The position numbers and the translations under genes are program-made. Source: Sphingobacteriales bacterium (lineage in GTDB: Bacteria; Bacteroidota; Bacteroidia; Chitinophagales; LD1). From it: a stretch of DNA of 64,000 nucleotides. Numbering within the stretch: the stretch's first letter is position 1; every line of letters starts with the position of its first letter. The notes beneath the pieces are model-generated. The model worked only from the letters and a program-made list of their open reading frames with translations, made no database searches and was not told the origin of the DNA. Below are positions 16,803 through 24,985 of the stretch, piece by piece. Location: contig JADFDM010000007.1 in NCBI GenBank assembly GCA_018262795.1, positions 124,001-188,000 on the forward strand. The letters run 5' to 3'.

Positions 16803-18178
16803 ACGCGCTTATTCTTTGTAAAGAAATAATAAAGTCCGATACCTGCAATGAGATATACCACAAACTCGCTCACATGGATATATCGGAGTTGAAAACGGCT
16901 GTGAATAAAAGGCAACAAAAATAAAGAGGGGAGATGCACTGTGGAAAGAAGGAGAATAATCAGTTGAATCTCATTTCCCGATCGAAGAAAAAAGATTTGA
17001 TAAACGGCATAAAACACAAAAAGCCAAAACAGCAAATAGAAAATGTAGTTCAGTTTAAGCGTAGAGAAAGTCTGATAAACTATATGGTTTGCAAAAATCC
17101 AGAGATTTCTTGGCCGGTGCTGGTAATTAATTGCATCCGCGTAAACGGCATTTTCAAATTTGCGGGAATCATAGTTCTCAAAAATAAATTTTTGCAAGCC
17201 GGGGCTAAAGCTGTCCACGTTCATCTTGTTGTTAAACATTCTTAGCGTGGAGTCTTCGGGCATTTTAGCAGCTATCACCTGCCGGTAATTTGCATTTAAA
17301 AGAGAATAGTAAAACGAAGGCTTGGCATCTACGATGCTCCAAAAATATTTTTTAAACATACCTGCGGAGGTGTTTTCAGGGGGTAGCGGTGCTGTTACAG
17401 GGGCAGTAGAAGAAACCCCGGAGTATCTCTTTTCAAGATTTGAAATCACTTTTTCAATTCTTTTCGAATCGGCAAACGAGATGGTTCCCTTTAAAAAATA
17501 GTTTAAAGAAATATCTGCCAAAACAAGCGTTAAAAAAGCCAGCGCAAATAATTTGTAGTCTGTCTTTACGAAGTAGCTATGTAGGATTAATAAAGCCGGA
17601 ATAAGGAGCATAACAATGCCGTTAGAGCGAACAAACATGGCCCAAAAAACTCCCGCTAAAACTGCGCAAAACGCCCACAGTGTTTTCCTTCTAAAAAAGA
17701 ATAAGATACTACCTACCAAAAAAAGCAAGCCCGAAGTATATAAGGACTCTGTATAGAGGGTCAGATTATGCCGCAGCGTAAAAGGGTTAAGGGTAAAGAA
17801 CATTAACCCGATGGCTGCTATGAGCCCTCCAAATTTTAAAGTTTTTGAAAACTGAACAATCAGATAGCTGCCCGCTGCGGTAAAAATGAATACTTGGGTC
17901 AAAACGACTTGGGTAATGTTGCCCCCGAACCATTTTAAGAGGGTGAGAAACAAGGGATACCCAAGCGGAAGATCAATAGGAGAGTTGGTGAGGGGTAAAT
18001 GATGCCGGTAAATTTCTAAGGCAGCCCAGTAGTACCCAAATGTATCCATACCAAAACCCGGAACTGGAATGAATAGAAAAAAAGGAGCGTGAGTAAAAAA
18101 TACCGTCAGTATAAAAATGAAAATCCCGATAGCCGTATTGTGATTTTCAATAAATGGACGAAGTGGAGTTTTCCTCAT
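16799..18178 (-). CDS. Polytopic membrane glycosyltransferase, GT39/ArnT-like
   Basis: 459 residues with about ten or more membrane helices and a large loop (about 230-370). The first periplasmic loop has FGMDTFGYYWAA and DLPLGYPLFLTLL, matching the Asp-containing loop and PxGYP motif of PMT/ArnT-like glycosyltransferases that use polyprenyl-phosphate sugars. First gene of the operon; its promoter should lie in the 243-base gap shared with the divergent moxR gene, but I see no clean TAnnTTTG box there. The acceptor could be a lipid or a secreted protein (unknown). Confidence 0.78.
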   Translation of the reverse strand: MRKTPLRPFIENHNTAIGIFIFILTVFFTHAPFFLFIPVPGFGMDTFGYYWAALEIYRHHLPLTNSPIDLPLGYPLFLTLLKWFGGNITQVVLTQVFIFTAAGSYLIVQFSKTLKFGGLIAAIGLMFFTLNPFTLRHNLTLYTESLYTSGLLFLVGSILFFFRRKTLWAFCAVLAGVFWAMFVRSNGIVMLLIPALLILHSYFVKTDYKLFALAFLTLVLADISLNYFLKGTISFADSKRIEKVISNLEKRYSGVSSTAPVTAPLPPENTSAGMFKKYFWSIVDAKPSFYYSLLNANYRQVIAAKMPEDSTLRMFNNKMNVDSFSPGLQKFIFENYDSRKFENAVYADAINYQHRPRNLWIFANHIVYQTFSTLKLNYIFYLLFWLFVFYAVYQIFFLRSGNEIQLIILLLSTVHLPSLFLLPFIHSRFQLRYIHVSEFVVYLIAGIGLYYFFTKNKRV

Positions 18179-18421
18179 TCGGTATTTTCGGTTAATTAAT
18201 GCTGCAAATAAGCAAAGAAAAATTTACACAAAAACTCGTAGGAGAGGGGCCTCTCAAAACATAGCACCACCTGTTGTATCATTTTGTCACTACAAACAAG
18301 TAGCTCAATTTACCCTTTAACCTTTTTTACTCTTTGGCCATCCTTCGCGACTTCCCCAAATTTCCTTTCTTTGCTCGCATCAATACTGAAATCAACCTTT
18401 CATCCATACTAATCAGCAACC

Positions 18422-19381
18422 ATGTATAACTCCGATGTAGAAGCGCTCGATGCCTTCGCCACAAAATATAAAGAACTGAAAAGCGAAGTAGCCCGCGTGA
18501 TCGTGGGGCAGGACGAGGTGGTGCGGAATATCCTCATTTCAGTTTTCTGCGATGGCCATAGTTTGCTGATAGGAGTGCCGGGCTTGGCAAAAACGCTGAT
18601 GGTGCATACCATAGCCGATGTGTTGGATTTGAGTTTTAACCGAATTCAGTTTACGCCCGACCTGATGCCGAGCGATATTGTCGGCTCCGAAATCTTAGAT
18701 GAAAACAGAAGTTTCCGTTTTAATCGGGGGCCGGTGTTTGCCAACATTATCTTGGCCGATGAAATAAACCGAACTCCGCCCAAAACCCAATCAGCTTTGT
18801 TAGAAGCTATGCAGGAACGCAGTGTAACTATTGCCGGACAACGGCACCTTTTAGAGTTACCCTTCTTTGTGTTAGCTACTCAAAATCCTATTGAGCAGGA
18901 GGGTACCTACCCCTTGCCGGAAGCGCAATTAGACCGTTTTATGTTTTCTATTAACCTCGATTATCCAAGCTATGAGGAGGAAATATCGGTAGTAAAAAAC
19001 ACCACTACGGGAACGAAAGCCGAATTGAGCAAAAAAATGCACGCACAAGAAATATTGTATTTCCAACAACTCATCCGCAGAATACCTATTGCTGACAATG
19101 TGCTCGAATATGCGGTAAAGTTAGTGACCAACACTCGTCCCAACCGGGATGGCGCACCGGCAGCTATCAATAATTATATCAGTTGGGGGGCAGGACCTCG
19201 CGCCTCTCAGTATTTGGTGCTGGGGGCTAAATGCCATGCCGCTGTGCGTGGTAAATACTCTCCCGATATTGAAGATGTGCAAGCCGTTGCTTTGCCGGTG
19301 CTTCGCCATCGGGTGTTTAAGAACTATAAAGCCGAGGCCGAAGGCTTAGACGTTGAAAAAATTATCAGCGATCTTTTATAG
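18422..19381 (+). CDS. MoxR-family AAA+ ATPase
   Basis: 319 residues. Walker A GVPGLAKT at residues 51-58, Walker B IILADEIN at about 109-116, and the MoxR signature ATQNPIEQEGTYPLPEAQLDRF-type region (sensor and arginine region). MoxR ATPases are chaperone-like and normally sit with DUF58 and von Willebrand factor A genes. Here none of those partners is adjacent: upstream is the divergent glycan operon and downstream a PurF-like gene. The protein looks intact. Its client is unknown. Confidence 0.95.
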   Translation: MYNSDVEALDAFATKYKELKSEVARVIVGQDEVVRNILISVFCDGHSLLIGVPGLAKTLMVHTIADVLDLSFNRIQFTPDLMPSDIVGSEILDENRSFRFNRGPVFANIILADEINRTPPKTQSALLEAMQERSVTIAGQRHLLELPFFVLATQNPIEQEGTYPLPEAQLDRFMFSINLDYPSYEEEISVVKNTTTGTKAELSKKMHAQEILYFQQLIRRIPIADNVLEYAVKLVTNTRPNRDGAPAAINNYISWGAGPRASQYLVLGAKCHAAVRGKYSPDIEDVQAVALPVLRHRVFKNYKAEAEGLDVEKIISDLL

Positions 19382-19461
19382 TCGCCTTGTTTAAGGAAGG
19401 AGAAAATTTCTGATATTTAAGGGCAAATTTAATTTCCCTTCTCCACTGCCAACTTCTTCAC

Positions 19462-19469
19462 TATATTTG
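19462..19469 (+). promoter_or_regulatory. Candidate -7 element for the PurF-like gene
   Basis: TATATTTG, a perfect TAnnTTTG match, ending 10 bases before the ATG at 19480. Transcription would start within a few bases of the start codon. No clear -33 TTTG is visible. Confidence 0.45.
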
Positions 19470-19479
19470 CGCCCTCTGT

Positions 19480-21378
19480 ATGAGCGACCCAATAAAACAC
19501 GAGTGTGGTATCGCACTTATCCGCCTTCTCAAACCACTCGATTATTATGCCGAAAAATACCGCACTGTTTCGTATGGGCTGAACAAGCTGTACCTGCTGA
19601 TGGAAAAACAGCATAACCGAGGTCAGGATGGAGCCGGAATAGCGGTGATTAAACTTGACCCGGTACCCGGCAGCCCGTTTATTAATCGAGAGCGAAGTGT
19701 GGATAGACAAGCGATTGTCGAAATTTTTGAAAGGGTGTTTAGCACTTTTCCTAAAGACAGAAAACCCTTAGATAATCCCAAAGCAGAAGCGGAATGGTAT
19801 AAACAGAACAATCCCTATGTCGGGGAATTGCTGTTGGGACATTTGCGCTACGGCACTTACGGCAAAAACACCGATAGTTCCTGCCACCCATTTATCCGTG
19901 AAAACAATTGGATGACTCGCAATTTGGCTATTGCCGGCAACTTCAACATGACCAATGTAGATGAGCAATTCAAATTACTTATTCAGCTTGGTCAGCATCC
20001 GCGCGAAAAGAGCGACACCATCACCGTGATGGAAAAAATTGGTCACTTTCTGGATGATGAAGTGCAAAATATTTTCAATCGCTACAAAGACCAAGGCTAT
20101 AGCAACAAAGAGATCACTGCTTTTATTGTAAAAGAACTCAGTGTGCGCAGAATTTTATCGCGCTCGGCTAAAGATTTTGATGGAGGATACGCCATTGCCG
20201 GTATGCTGGGGCATGGCGATGCCTTTGTTCTCCGCGATCCAAACGGTATCCGCCCCGCTTATTATTACTATGATGAGGAGATAGTAGTAGTAGCCTCCGA
20301 AAGACCGGCTATACAGACCACTTTTAATGTTCCTTTCGATAAAATAAAGGAAGTGCAACCGGGTTGCGCCTTAGTGATAAAGAAAGATGGGCGAGTAAAA
20401 CTTGACTTGGTGCGAGATCCTGAAGAAAAAAAATCGTGCAGTTTTGAGCGCATTTATTTTAGTCGTGGTACCGACTTGGAAATTTATGAGGAGCGAAAGC
20501 AACTCGGATATTTATTGACGGGCTCTGTTTTGAAAGCCATTAATCACGACTTAGAGAATACTGTATTTTCTTTTATTCCCAACACAGCTGAAGTCGCTTT
20601 CTATGGTTTAATGAAAGGAGTAGAAGATTATCTGAATGAGTATAAGAAAGATCAGATAGTGCGCTCTAAGAAACTGACCGATGATCAGGTGCTGAATATT
20701 TTGAGCATGAGAGTGCGCTGGGAAAAAATAGCAGTTAAGGACGTGAAAGCCCGAACCTTTATTGCAGATGATACCTCCCGCGATGAAATGGTGAGCCATG
20801 TGTACGATATTACTTATGGTTCTGTTCGCGGGCACACCGATACCATAGTAGTAATAGACGACTCTATTGTGAGGGGAACTACTTTGCAAATGAGTATCCT
20901 TTCCATCTTGGATCGGCTCAATCCCAAGAAAATAATCGTTGTTTCATCTGCTCCTCAAATCAGATATCCTGACTGTTATGGAATTGATATGAGCCGCATG
21001 AATGATTTTATCGCTTTCCGGGCACTCATTGCGCTGCTGAAAGATAGAGGACTGGATGAAAAGATTCAAGAAACCTACGAAAATTGCAAGGCTTCACTAT
21101 TAGCTCCCAATGAAGGCATAAAAAACTACGTTAAAGACTTATACGATTTGTTCACGGCTGAAGAAATATCACATAAAATTTCGGAGATCGTTCGCCCGCA
21201 CCATATCTTTGCCGATGTAGAGATTATTTACCAAAAGGTGGAAGACTTGCATAAAGCTTGTCCGCAAAATTTGGGCGATTGGTATTTCACCGGAAATTAC
21301 CCAACTCCCGGAGGAACCAGAGTGGCTAATCGCGCTTTTGTGAATTATGTAGAGGGGAATGGAGAAAGAGCTTATTGA
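19480..21378 (+). CDS. Amidophosphoribosyltransferase-family protein (PurF-like, long form)
   Basis: 632 residues, longer than usual PurF (about 470-510). The N-terminal glutaminase domain starts with the likely nucleophile Cys9 after a short propeptide (KHECGIALI) and has QHNRGQDGAGIAV and GHLRYGTYG. The phosphoribosyltransferase domain has the PRPP loop VVIDDSIVRGTT (about 457-468). PurF makes phosphoribosylamine from PRPP and glutamine. Extra length sits in the middle and C-terminus (about 540-632). Bacteroidota often carry a long PurF paralogue beside a normal PurF, so this may be the paralogue and not the pathway enzyme; the window does not decide. A -7 box sits just before the ATG. Confidence 0.85.
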   Translation: MSDPIKHECGIALIRLLKPLDYYAEKYRTVSYGLNKLYLLMEKQHNRGQDGAGIAVIKLDPVPGSPFINRERSVDRQAIVEIFERVFSTFPKDRKPLDNPKAEAEWYKQNNPYVGELLLGHLRYGTYGKNTDSSCHPFIRENNWMTRNLAIAGNFNMTNVDEQFKLLIQLGQHPREKSDTITVMEKIGHFLDDEVQNIFNRYKDQGYSNKEITAFIVKELSVRRILSRSAKDFDGGYAIAGMLGHGDAFVLRDPNGIRPAYYYYDEEIVVVASERPAIQTTFNVPFDKIKEVQPGCALVIKKDGRVKLDLVRDPEEKKSCSFERIYFSRGTDLEIYEERKQLGYLLTGSVLKAINHDLENTVFSFIPNTAEVAFYGLMKGVEDYLNEYKKDQIVRSKKLTDDQVLNILSMRVRWEKIAVKDVKARTFIADDTSRDEMVSHVYDITYGSVRGHTDTIVVIDDSIVRGTTLQMSILSILDRLNPKKIIVVSSAPQIRYPDCYGIDMSRMNDFIAFRALIALLKDRGLDEKIQETYENCKASLLAPNEGIKNYVKDLYDLFTAEEISHKISEIVRPHHIFADVEIIYQKVEDLHKACPQNLGDWYFTGNYPTPGGTRVANRAFVNYVEGNGERAY

Positions 21379-21478
21379 TGGGAAATTATCGCCCCATATC
21401 GGATTTCGGCAGGTTTTAACTATCTCTGAATAAAAGTTGATGTTTTTATTCTTTTCCACATTTTATCAACTCATTTTT

Positions 21479-21506
21479 TTTGTTTTAATTTGCCAACTTA
21501 CATTTT
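21479..21506 (+). promoter_or_regulatory. Weak candidate promoter for the OmpA-family gene
   Basis: TTTG at 21479-21482, a 16-base spacer, then TACATTTT (one mismatch to TAnnTTTG) at 21499-21506, about 70 bases before the ATG. The spacer is shorter than usual, so this is tentative. Confidence 0.22.
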
Positions 21507-21576
21507 AGTAAGCCTTTGGCAAAATGTTATTTTACAGAGGGATAATAGGACATTGATACGTAAAAAATAATTGTGT

Positions 21577-23652
21577 ATGAAAAACTTTACCAGACTGGGA
21601 TTACTTTTTCTCTTTTTATCGGTAACCGCATTGGTATTTGCACAAGATGGAAATACTTCGAAAAAGAAATCGAAAAAGAAGGAGAAGCAAAATACCGAAA
21701 CAGAATCGGTAGTAGAGGAAGTAAAATCTCCTGAGGAAGCAGCCACTACTTCCTCAAAGGATACATCCAAAACAGTGAAGGATAGTCAGAACCAAACACA
21801 GTTTCTGAAACCTGATATGGAGGCCGAACGGTATAGTTACTACAGCCGCAAGCGGATTTCAACACCCTTAATGATGCGCTATGACTTGGATTCTGCCGCT
21901 TATCAAAAGGGTAAGAAAAAGACCAAACAACAGCAAGCCTACATGGACAAGCAGTACTATTTTCCGGCAAAGCCAAAGGACATGTGGGAAATAGGAGTCA
22001 ATTTTGGTTCGGCTTTTATCAGTGGAGATGTGAAGCCCTACGTTCAACCCAAAGGAATTATTCAGAACATTGGAGTGGGGGCAACTATCCGCAAGTCCTT
22101 AGGGTATTTCGCTTCCCTGCGATTCGGTTATAACTTTATGATGATGACCGGACGCAACTGGGAGCCGGATGCTAACTTACAATTTAACCCGGCACTTACC
22201 GGCAAATACGACCCCAGAGTGAATTATTGGAATAATACGCGATTGAATAAAGAGAATACTACCGATTCCCTCAACATGAATAAAATGTTCTTTTATAATT
22301 ATAGAACTTATGTGCACGAAGGGCATTTGGGTTTGGTGCTAAATGTTGGGAACGTGAGGTTTCATAAAGAAAGGAATCTTGTGAATTTTTATTTGGTTGC
22401 CGGGGTGAGCGCCATTTTCTCCACTACATACATGGATGCTCTGAACGCAAATGGAGATGTGTATGATTTTTCACACGTGCATGAACTGTTCTATAATCAA
22501 GGAGGTTCGGCTGTAAACTCAAGGTTAGACAAACGCAAGGAAGCACTAAAGCGTATTGACAATATTCTGGATGGTAAATATGAAACACATGCTGAACACG
22601 AAAATAATGTACCGGGTATTAAAAACTGGCAGTTCATCCCCGGAGGCACGGTGGGCGTGGGCATTCAAATTCACGCCTCTAAGTGGGTAACAGTAGGCTT
22701 AGAAGAGAGATTAATTTTTACGGGAAGCGATTTATTAGACGGTTACAGATGGCAACAAGATGAGCACAGCGGGTTTACACGTAATCTGGATAACATCTCC
22801 TATACTTCTATCGGCTTATTCTTCCATATTGGAAATCCTAAAAAGCGCACAGAGCCGTTATATTGGCTGAATCCGATTGCCCATACCTACAAAAAACTGG
22901 GAGATGTGGATCCTGCCGCTTTAGCAGATGATATTTTGAAAGATGATGATGAGGATGGAGTGCCAAATAAATTGGATAAGGAACCAAATACCAAGAAGGG
23001 TTGCCCGGTTGATACACACGGGGTGGCGTTGGATAGTGATAATGATGGAATCATTGATTGTGAGGATAAGGAACCTTACTCTCCACCGGGATTTCCGGTA
23101 GATTCAGCAGGGGTGGCAATTGTTCCGCCTAATCCTTGTTGCGACACTACCGGTTATGGTGCGGATGGTGCAGGTGGCCCAGGTGGTCCCGGAGGGCCTG
23201 GCGGCCCCGGAGGTACCGGTGGAAGGCATAAGGGCGGCTCCTATGATTGCTCCAAGATAGAATTGCCTTCGGTGATGTTTGATAATGACAAATACTATTT
23301 AGATCCGCAATACTTCGGTAACCTGCATCAAGTAGCAGAGAGAATGCAAATGTGTCCAGATATGAAATTAGTAGTAACCGGTTATGACGAATCTCGGAAT
23401 GACCAGAAATACAATGAACAGTTGAGTTGGAATCGAGCGAATGCAGCGGTGGACTATTTGGTGGAGAAGTATGGCATTTCGCGTGACCGCTTCATCATTA
23501 ATTATGTAGGTGGAAAGAAAGCTGCAAGCGGAACTGCTTACGAGAAGAAAATGAAAAATAAAGTGGAGTTCCGATATGCCAATGAAGGGGAAACAGGAGA
23601 CAGTAACCCTCCTGCACCACACCCCGGATTAAAAGCCGGATCGAATAAGTAA
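21577..23652 (+). CDS. OmpA-family outer-membrane protein with TSP3 repeats and Gly-Pro linker
   Basis: 691 residues from ATG 21577 (a TTG two codons upstream is less likely). Signal peptide ends VFAQ (about 22). Then a highly charged Lys/Glu region, a predicted beta-barrel (about 120-430), calcium-binding thrombospondin-type-3 repeats (DDEDGVPNKLDKEP, DSDNDGIIDCEDKEP), a collagen-like GGPGGPGGPGG linker and a C-terminal OmpA/MotB domain (about 565-670). In the latter the usual GHTD is GYDES, so peptidoglycan binding may be altered; the conserved Arg is in NRANAAVDYL. It is likely an outer-membrane protein tethered to the wall. A bidirectional terminator follows. Confidence 0.88.
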   Translation: MKNFTRLGLLFLFLSVTALVFAQDGNTSKKKSKKKEKQNTETESVVEEVKSPEEAATTSSKDTSKTVKDSQNQTQFLKPDMEAERYSYYSRKRISTPLMMRYDLDSAAYQKGKKKTKQQQAYMDKQYYFPAKPKDMWEIGVNFGSAFISGDVKPYVQPKGIIQNIGVGATIRKSLGYFASLRFGYNFMMMTGRNWEPDANLQFNPALTGKYDPRVNYWNNTRLNKENTTDSLNMNKMFFYNYRTYVHEGHLGLVLNVGNVRFHKERNLVNFYLVAGVSAIFSTTYMDALNANGDVYDFSHVHELFYNQGGSAVNSRLDKRKEALKRIDNILDGKYETHAEHENNVPGIKNWQFIPGGTVGVGIQIHASKWVTVGLEERLIFTGSDLLDGYRWQQDEHSGFTRNLDNISYTSIGLFFHIGNPKKRTEPLYWLNPIAHTYKKLGDVDPAALADDILKDDDEDGVPNKLDKEPNTKKGCPVDTHGVALDSDNDGIIDCEDKEPYSPPGFPVDSAGVAIVPPNPCCDTTGYGADGAGGPGGPGGPGGPGGTGGRHKGGSYDCSKIELPSVMFDNDKYYLDPQYFGNLHQVAERMQMCPDMKLVVTGYDESRNDQKYNEQLSWNRANAAVDYLVEKYGISRDRFIINYVGGKKAASGTAYEKKMKNKVEFRYANEGETGDSNPPAPHPGLKAGSNK

Positions 23653-23656
23653 ATCA

Positions 23657-23685
23657 AAAAGAGCCGCTCCTTGAGTGGCTCTTTT
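23657..23685. terminator. Bidirectional terminator between convergent OmpA-family gene and pdxH
   Basis: Perfect 9-base arms AAAAGAGCC (23657-23665) and GGCTCTTTT (23677-23685) with extra pairing in the loop, T-rich on both sides. It lies 4 bases after the plus-strand stop and about 40 bases after the pdxH stop. Confidence 0.85.
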
Positions 23686-23724
23686 GTTTTATGGGTGGCA
23701 AAGCCAGTAATTTTCGATGTTACA

Positions 23725-24363
23725 TCAAGGGGCTAATCTTTTGGTTTCCCACGTACCTTGAACTGCTTCGTAAATAATCCTGTCGTGCAATCGGCTGGCT
23801 CTTCCCTGCCAAAACTCAAAGTAATGGGGCTTTAAAATATAGCCCCCCCAATTATCAGGACGGTGAATGTTCTCTGACGCTCTGGCTTGTTCTAATTTAT
23901 CTTCCAAATATTGTCGGGAAGGAATCTCTGAACTCTGCTCTGAAATGGTAGCGCCCAACTGACTTTCAAAAGGTCTGCTCAAGAAATATTCTTCCGACAG
24001 ATTTGCAGCCACTTTTTCTACGCATCCCTCTATGCGCACCTGCCTTTCCAACTTATCCCAAAAGAAAAGAAGACAAGCTTGATTGTTTTCTTCCAGTTCC
24101 TTGCCTTTTCGGCTGTGATAATTAGTGTAGAAAGTAAAGCCCGTTTCATCAAAGGCCTTCAACAAGACGACTCGCGAGGAGGGCTTGCCGCTTTTGGTTG
24201 CCGTAGATATAATCATGCTGTTCGGCTCTATAATTTCAGACTTAGAGGCCTCTTCAAACCACCGTTCAAATTGTTCGTAAGGGTTGAGAGAAATTTGATC
24301 TTCACTTAATTCATTCAGTCGGTAATTTCTTCGGTGATCATGCAAATCTTTAGAGAAGGCCAT
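23725..24363 (-). CDS. pdxH: Pyridoxine/pyridoxamine 5'-phosphate oxidase
   Basis: 212 residues from ATG 24363. An upstream TTG at 24381 is rejected because it falls in the -7 box. The enzyme oxidises PNP or PMP to PLP with FMN and oxygen. Seen motifs: RVVLLKAFDETGFTFYTNYHSRKGKEL (FMN and substrate region), LLFFWDKLERQVRIEG, and the C-terminal signature EFWQGRASRLHDRI with the final WETKRLAP. Cytoplasmic. It is monocistronic between two terminators. Confidence 0.97.
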   Translation of the reverse strand: MAFSKDLHDHRRNYRLNELSEDQISLNPYEQFERWFEEASKSEIIEPNSMIISTATKSGKPSSRVVLLKAFDETGFTFYTNYHSRKGKELEENNQACLLFFWDKLERQVRIEGCVEKVAANLSEEYFLSRPFESQLGATISEQSSEIPSRQYLEDKLEQARASENIHRPDNWGGYILKPHYFEFWQGRASRLHDRIIYEAVQGTWETKRLAP

Positions 24364-24378
24364 AGCTGAAATTTTAGT

Positions 24379-24386
24379 CAAAACTA
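24379..24386 (-). promoter_or_regulatory. Candidate -7 element for pdxH
   Basis: Minus-strand TAGTTTTG, a perfect TAnnTTTG, 15 bases before the ATG at 24363 and just after the tail of the upstream terminator. No good -33 box seen. Confidence 0.42.
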
Positions 24387-24397
24387 CTAAAACAAAA

Positions 24398-24428
24398 AAC
24401 CTCTTGAATTGATTTTGATCAAGAGGTT
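24398..24428 (-). terminator. Terminator after the small lipoprotein gene
   Basis: Perfect 10-base arms AACCTCTTGA (24398-24407) and TCAAGAGGTT (24419-24428), followed on the minus strand by a run of T (TTTTTTGTTTT). Lies 25 bases after the stop at 24454. Confidence 0.85.
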
Positions 24429-24453
24429 AGATGGGGAATATTTTCGCGTGCTG

Positions 24454-24930
24454 CTACCTTACATCTATCCGAAACTCCTTGCTGCCGGTAACAATACCTG
24501 CCGGATAATTTTGTCCGGTAGTGAAAGTGGATTTGCCGGCCTCAAAAGTTACTTTGAAGCGCACAATGTCGTAAGGATCTAAAAAATCAGGAACGCTGTA
24601 AGAGCCGGTGTAGGTGTATAAATTTACGCGAGGTTCGGCAGTGTCGAGTTTTACTAAAAACAAAGTGTCGGGATACGTAGCCGAGTAGCCGGAGGTATGC
24701 GAGGAATCAATATCATACATCCCTTTTATCCAGTTGATAGGCCGGTCTGTGGTAAATTGAATTTCGATCGGCATCACATCACCGGGAAACTGACGCACAA
24801 TAGCCGTGTCGGGCAGTGTCAATGAAATGGGTTCAAGTGGCAGGCTTGTGTCCTCCTTTTTGCAGGAGTGAACAAGCATCAAAATAGCGATAGACGAAAT
24901 GCCCAAAAAGGCCAGAAAGATTTTTTTCAT
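24454..24930 (-). CDS. Small secreted lipoprotein of unknown function
   Basis: 158 residues. Lipoprotein signal peptide with lipobox LVHSC (Cys at about residue 23), followed by charged KKEDTS. The rest is beta-rich, with no motif I recognise; the acidic/Thr-rich layout resembles small Bacteroidota lipoproteins with a beta-sandwich. Monocistronic: a promoter (TTG-N20-TATGTTTG) precedes it and a strong terminator follows. No functional claim is possible. Confidence 0.85.
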   Translation of the reverse strand: MKKIFLAFLGISSIAILMLVHSCKKEDTSLPLEPISLTLPDTAIVRQFPGDVMPIEIQFTTDRPINWIKGMYDIDSSHTSGYSATYPDTLFLVKLDTAEPRVNLYTYTGSYSVPDFLDPYDIVRFKVTFEAGKSTFTTGQNYPAGIVTGSKEFRIDVR

Positions 24931-24949
24931 TCTTCTTGTTGTATAAACG

Positions 24950-24980
24950 CAAACATATAAATAGCCATGTAAACCACCAA
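24950..24980 (-). promoter_or_regulatory. Promoter of the small lipoprotein gene
   Basis: On the minus strand TTG (24980-24978), a 20-base spacer and TATGTTTG (24957-24950, perfect TAnnTTTG), ending 19 bases before the ATG. This is the best full match to the Bacteroidota sigma consensus in the window. Confidence 0.55.
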
Positions 24981-24985
24981 TCTAC

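Noticed and set aside
18179-18421. A clean promoter pair in the divergent region between the glycan operon and moxR
   Set aside because: Only partial matches such as TTTCTTTG (18366-18373) with no -33 at the right distance.
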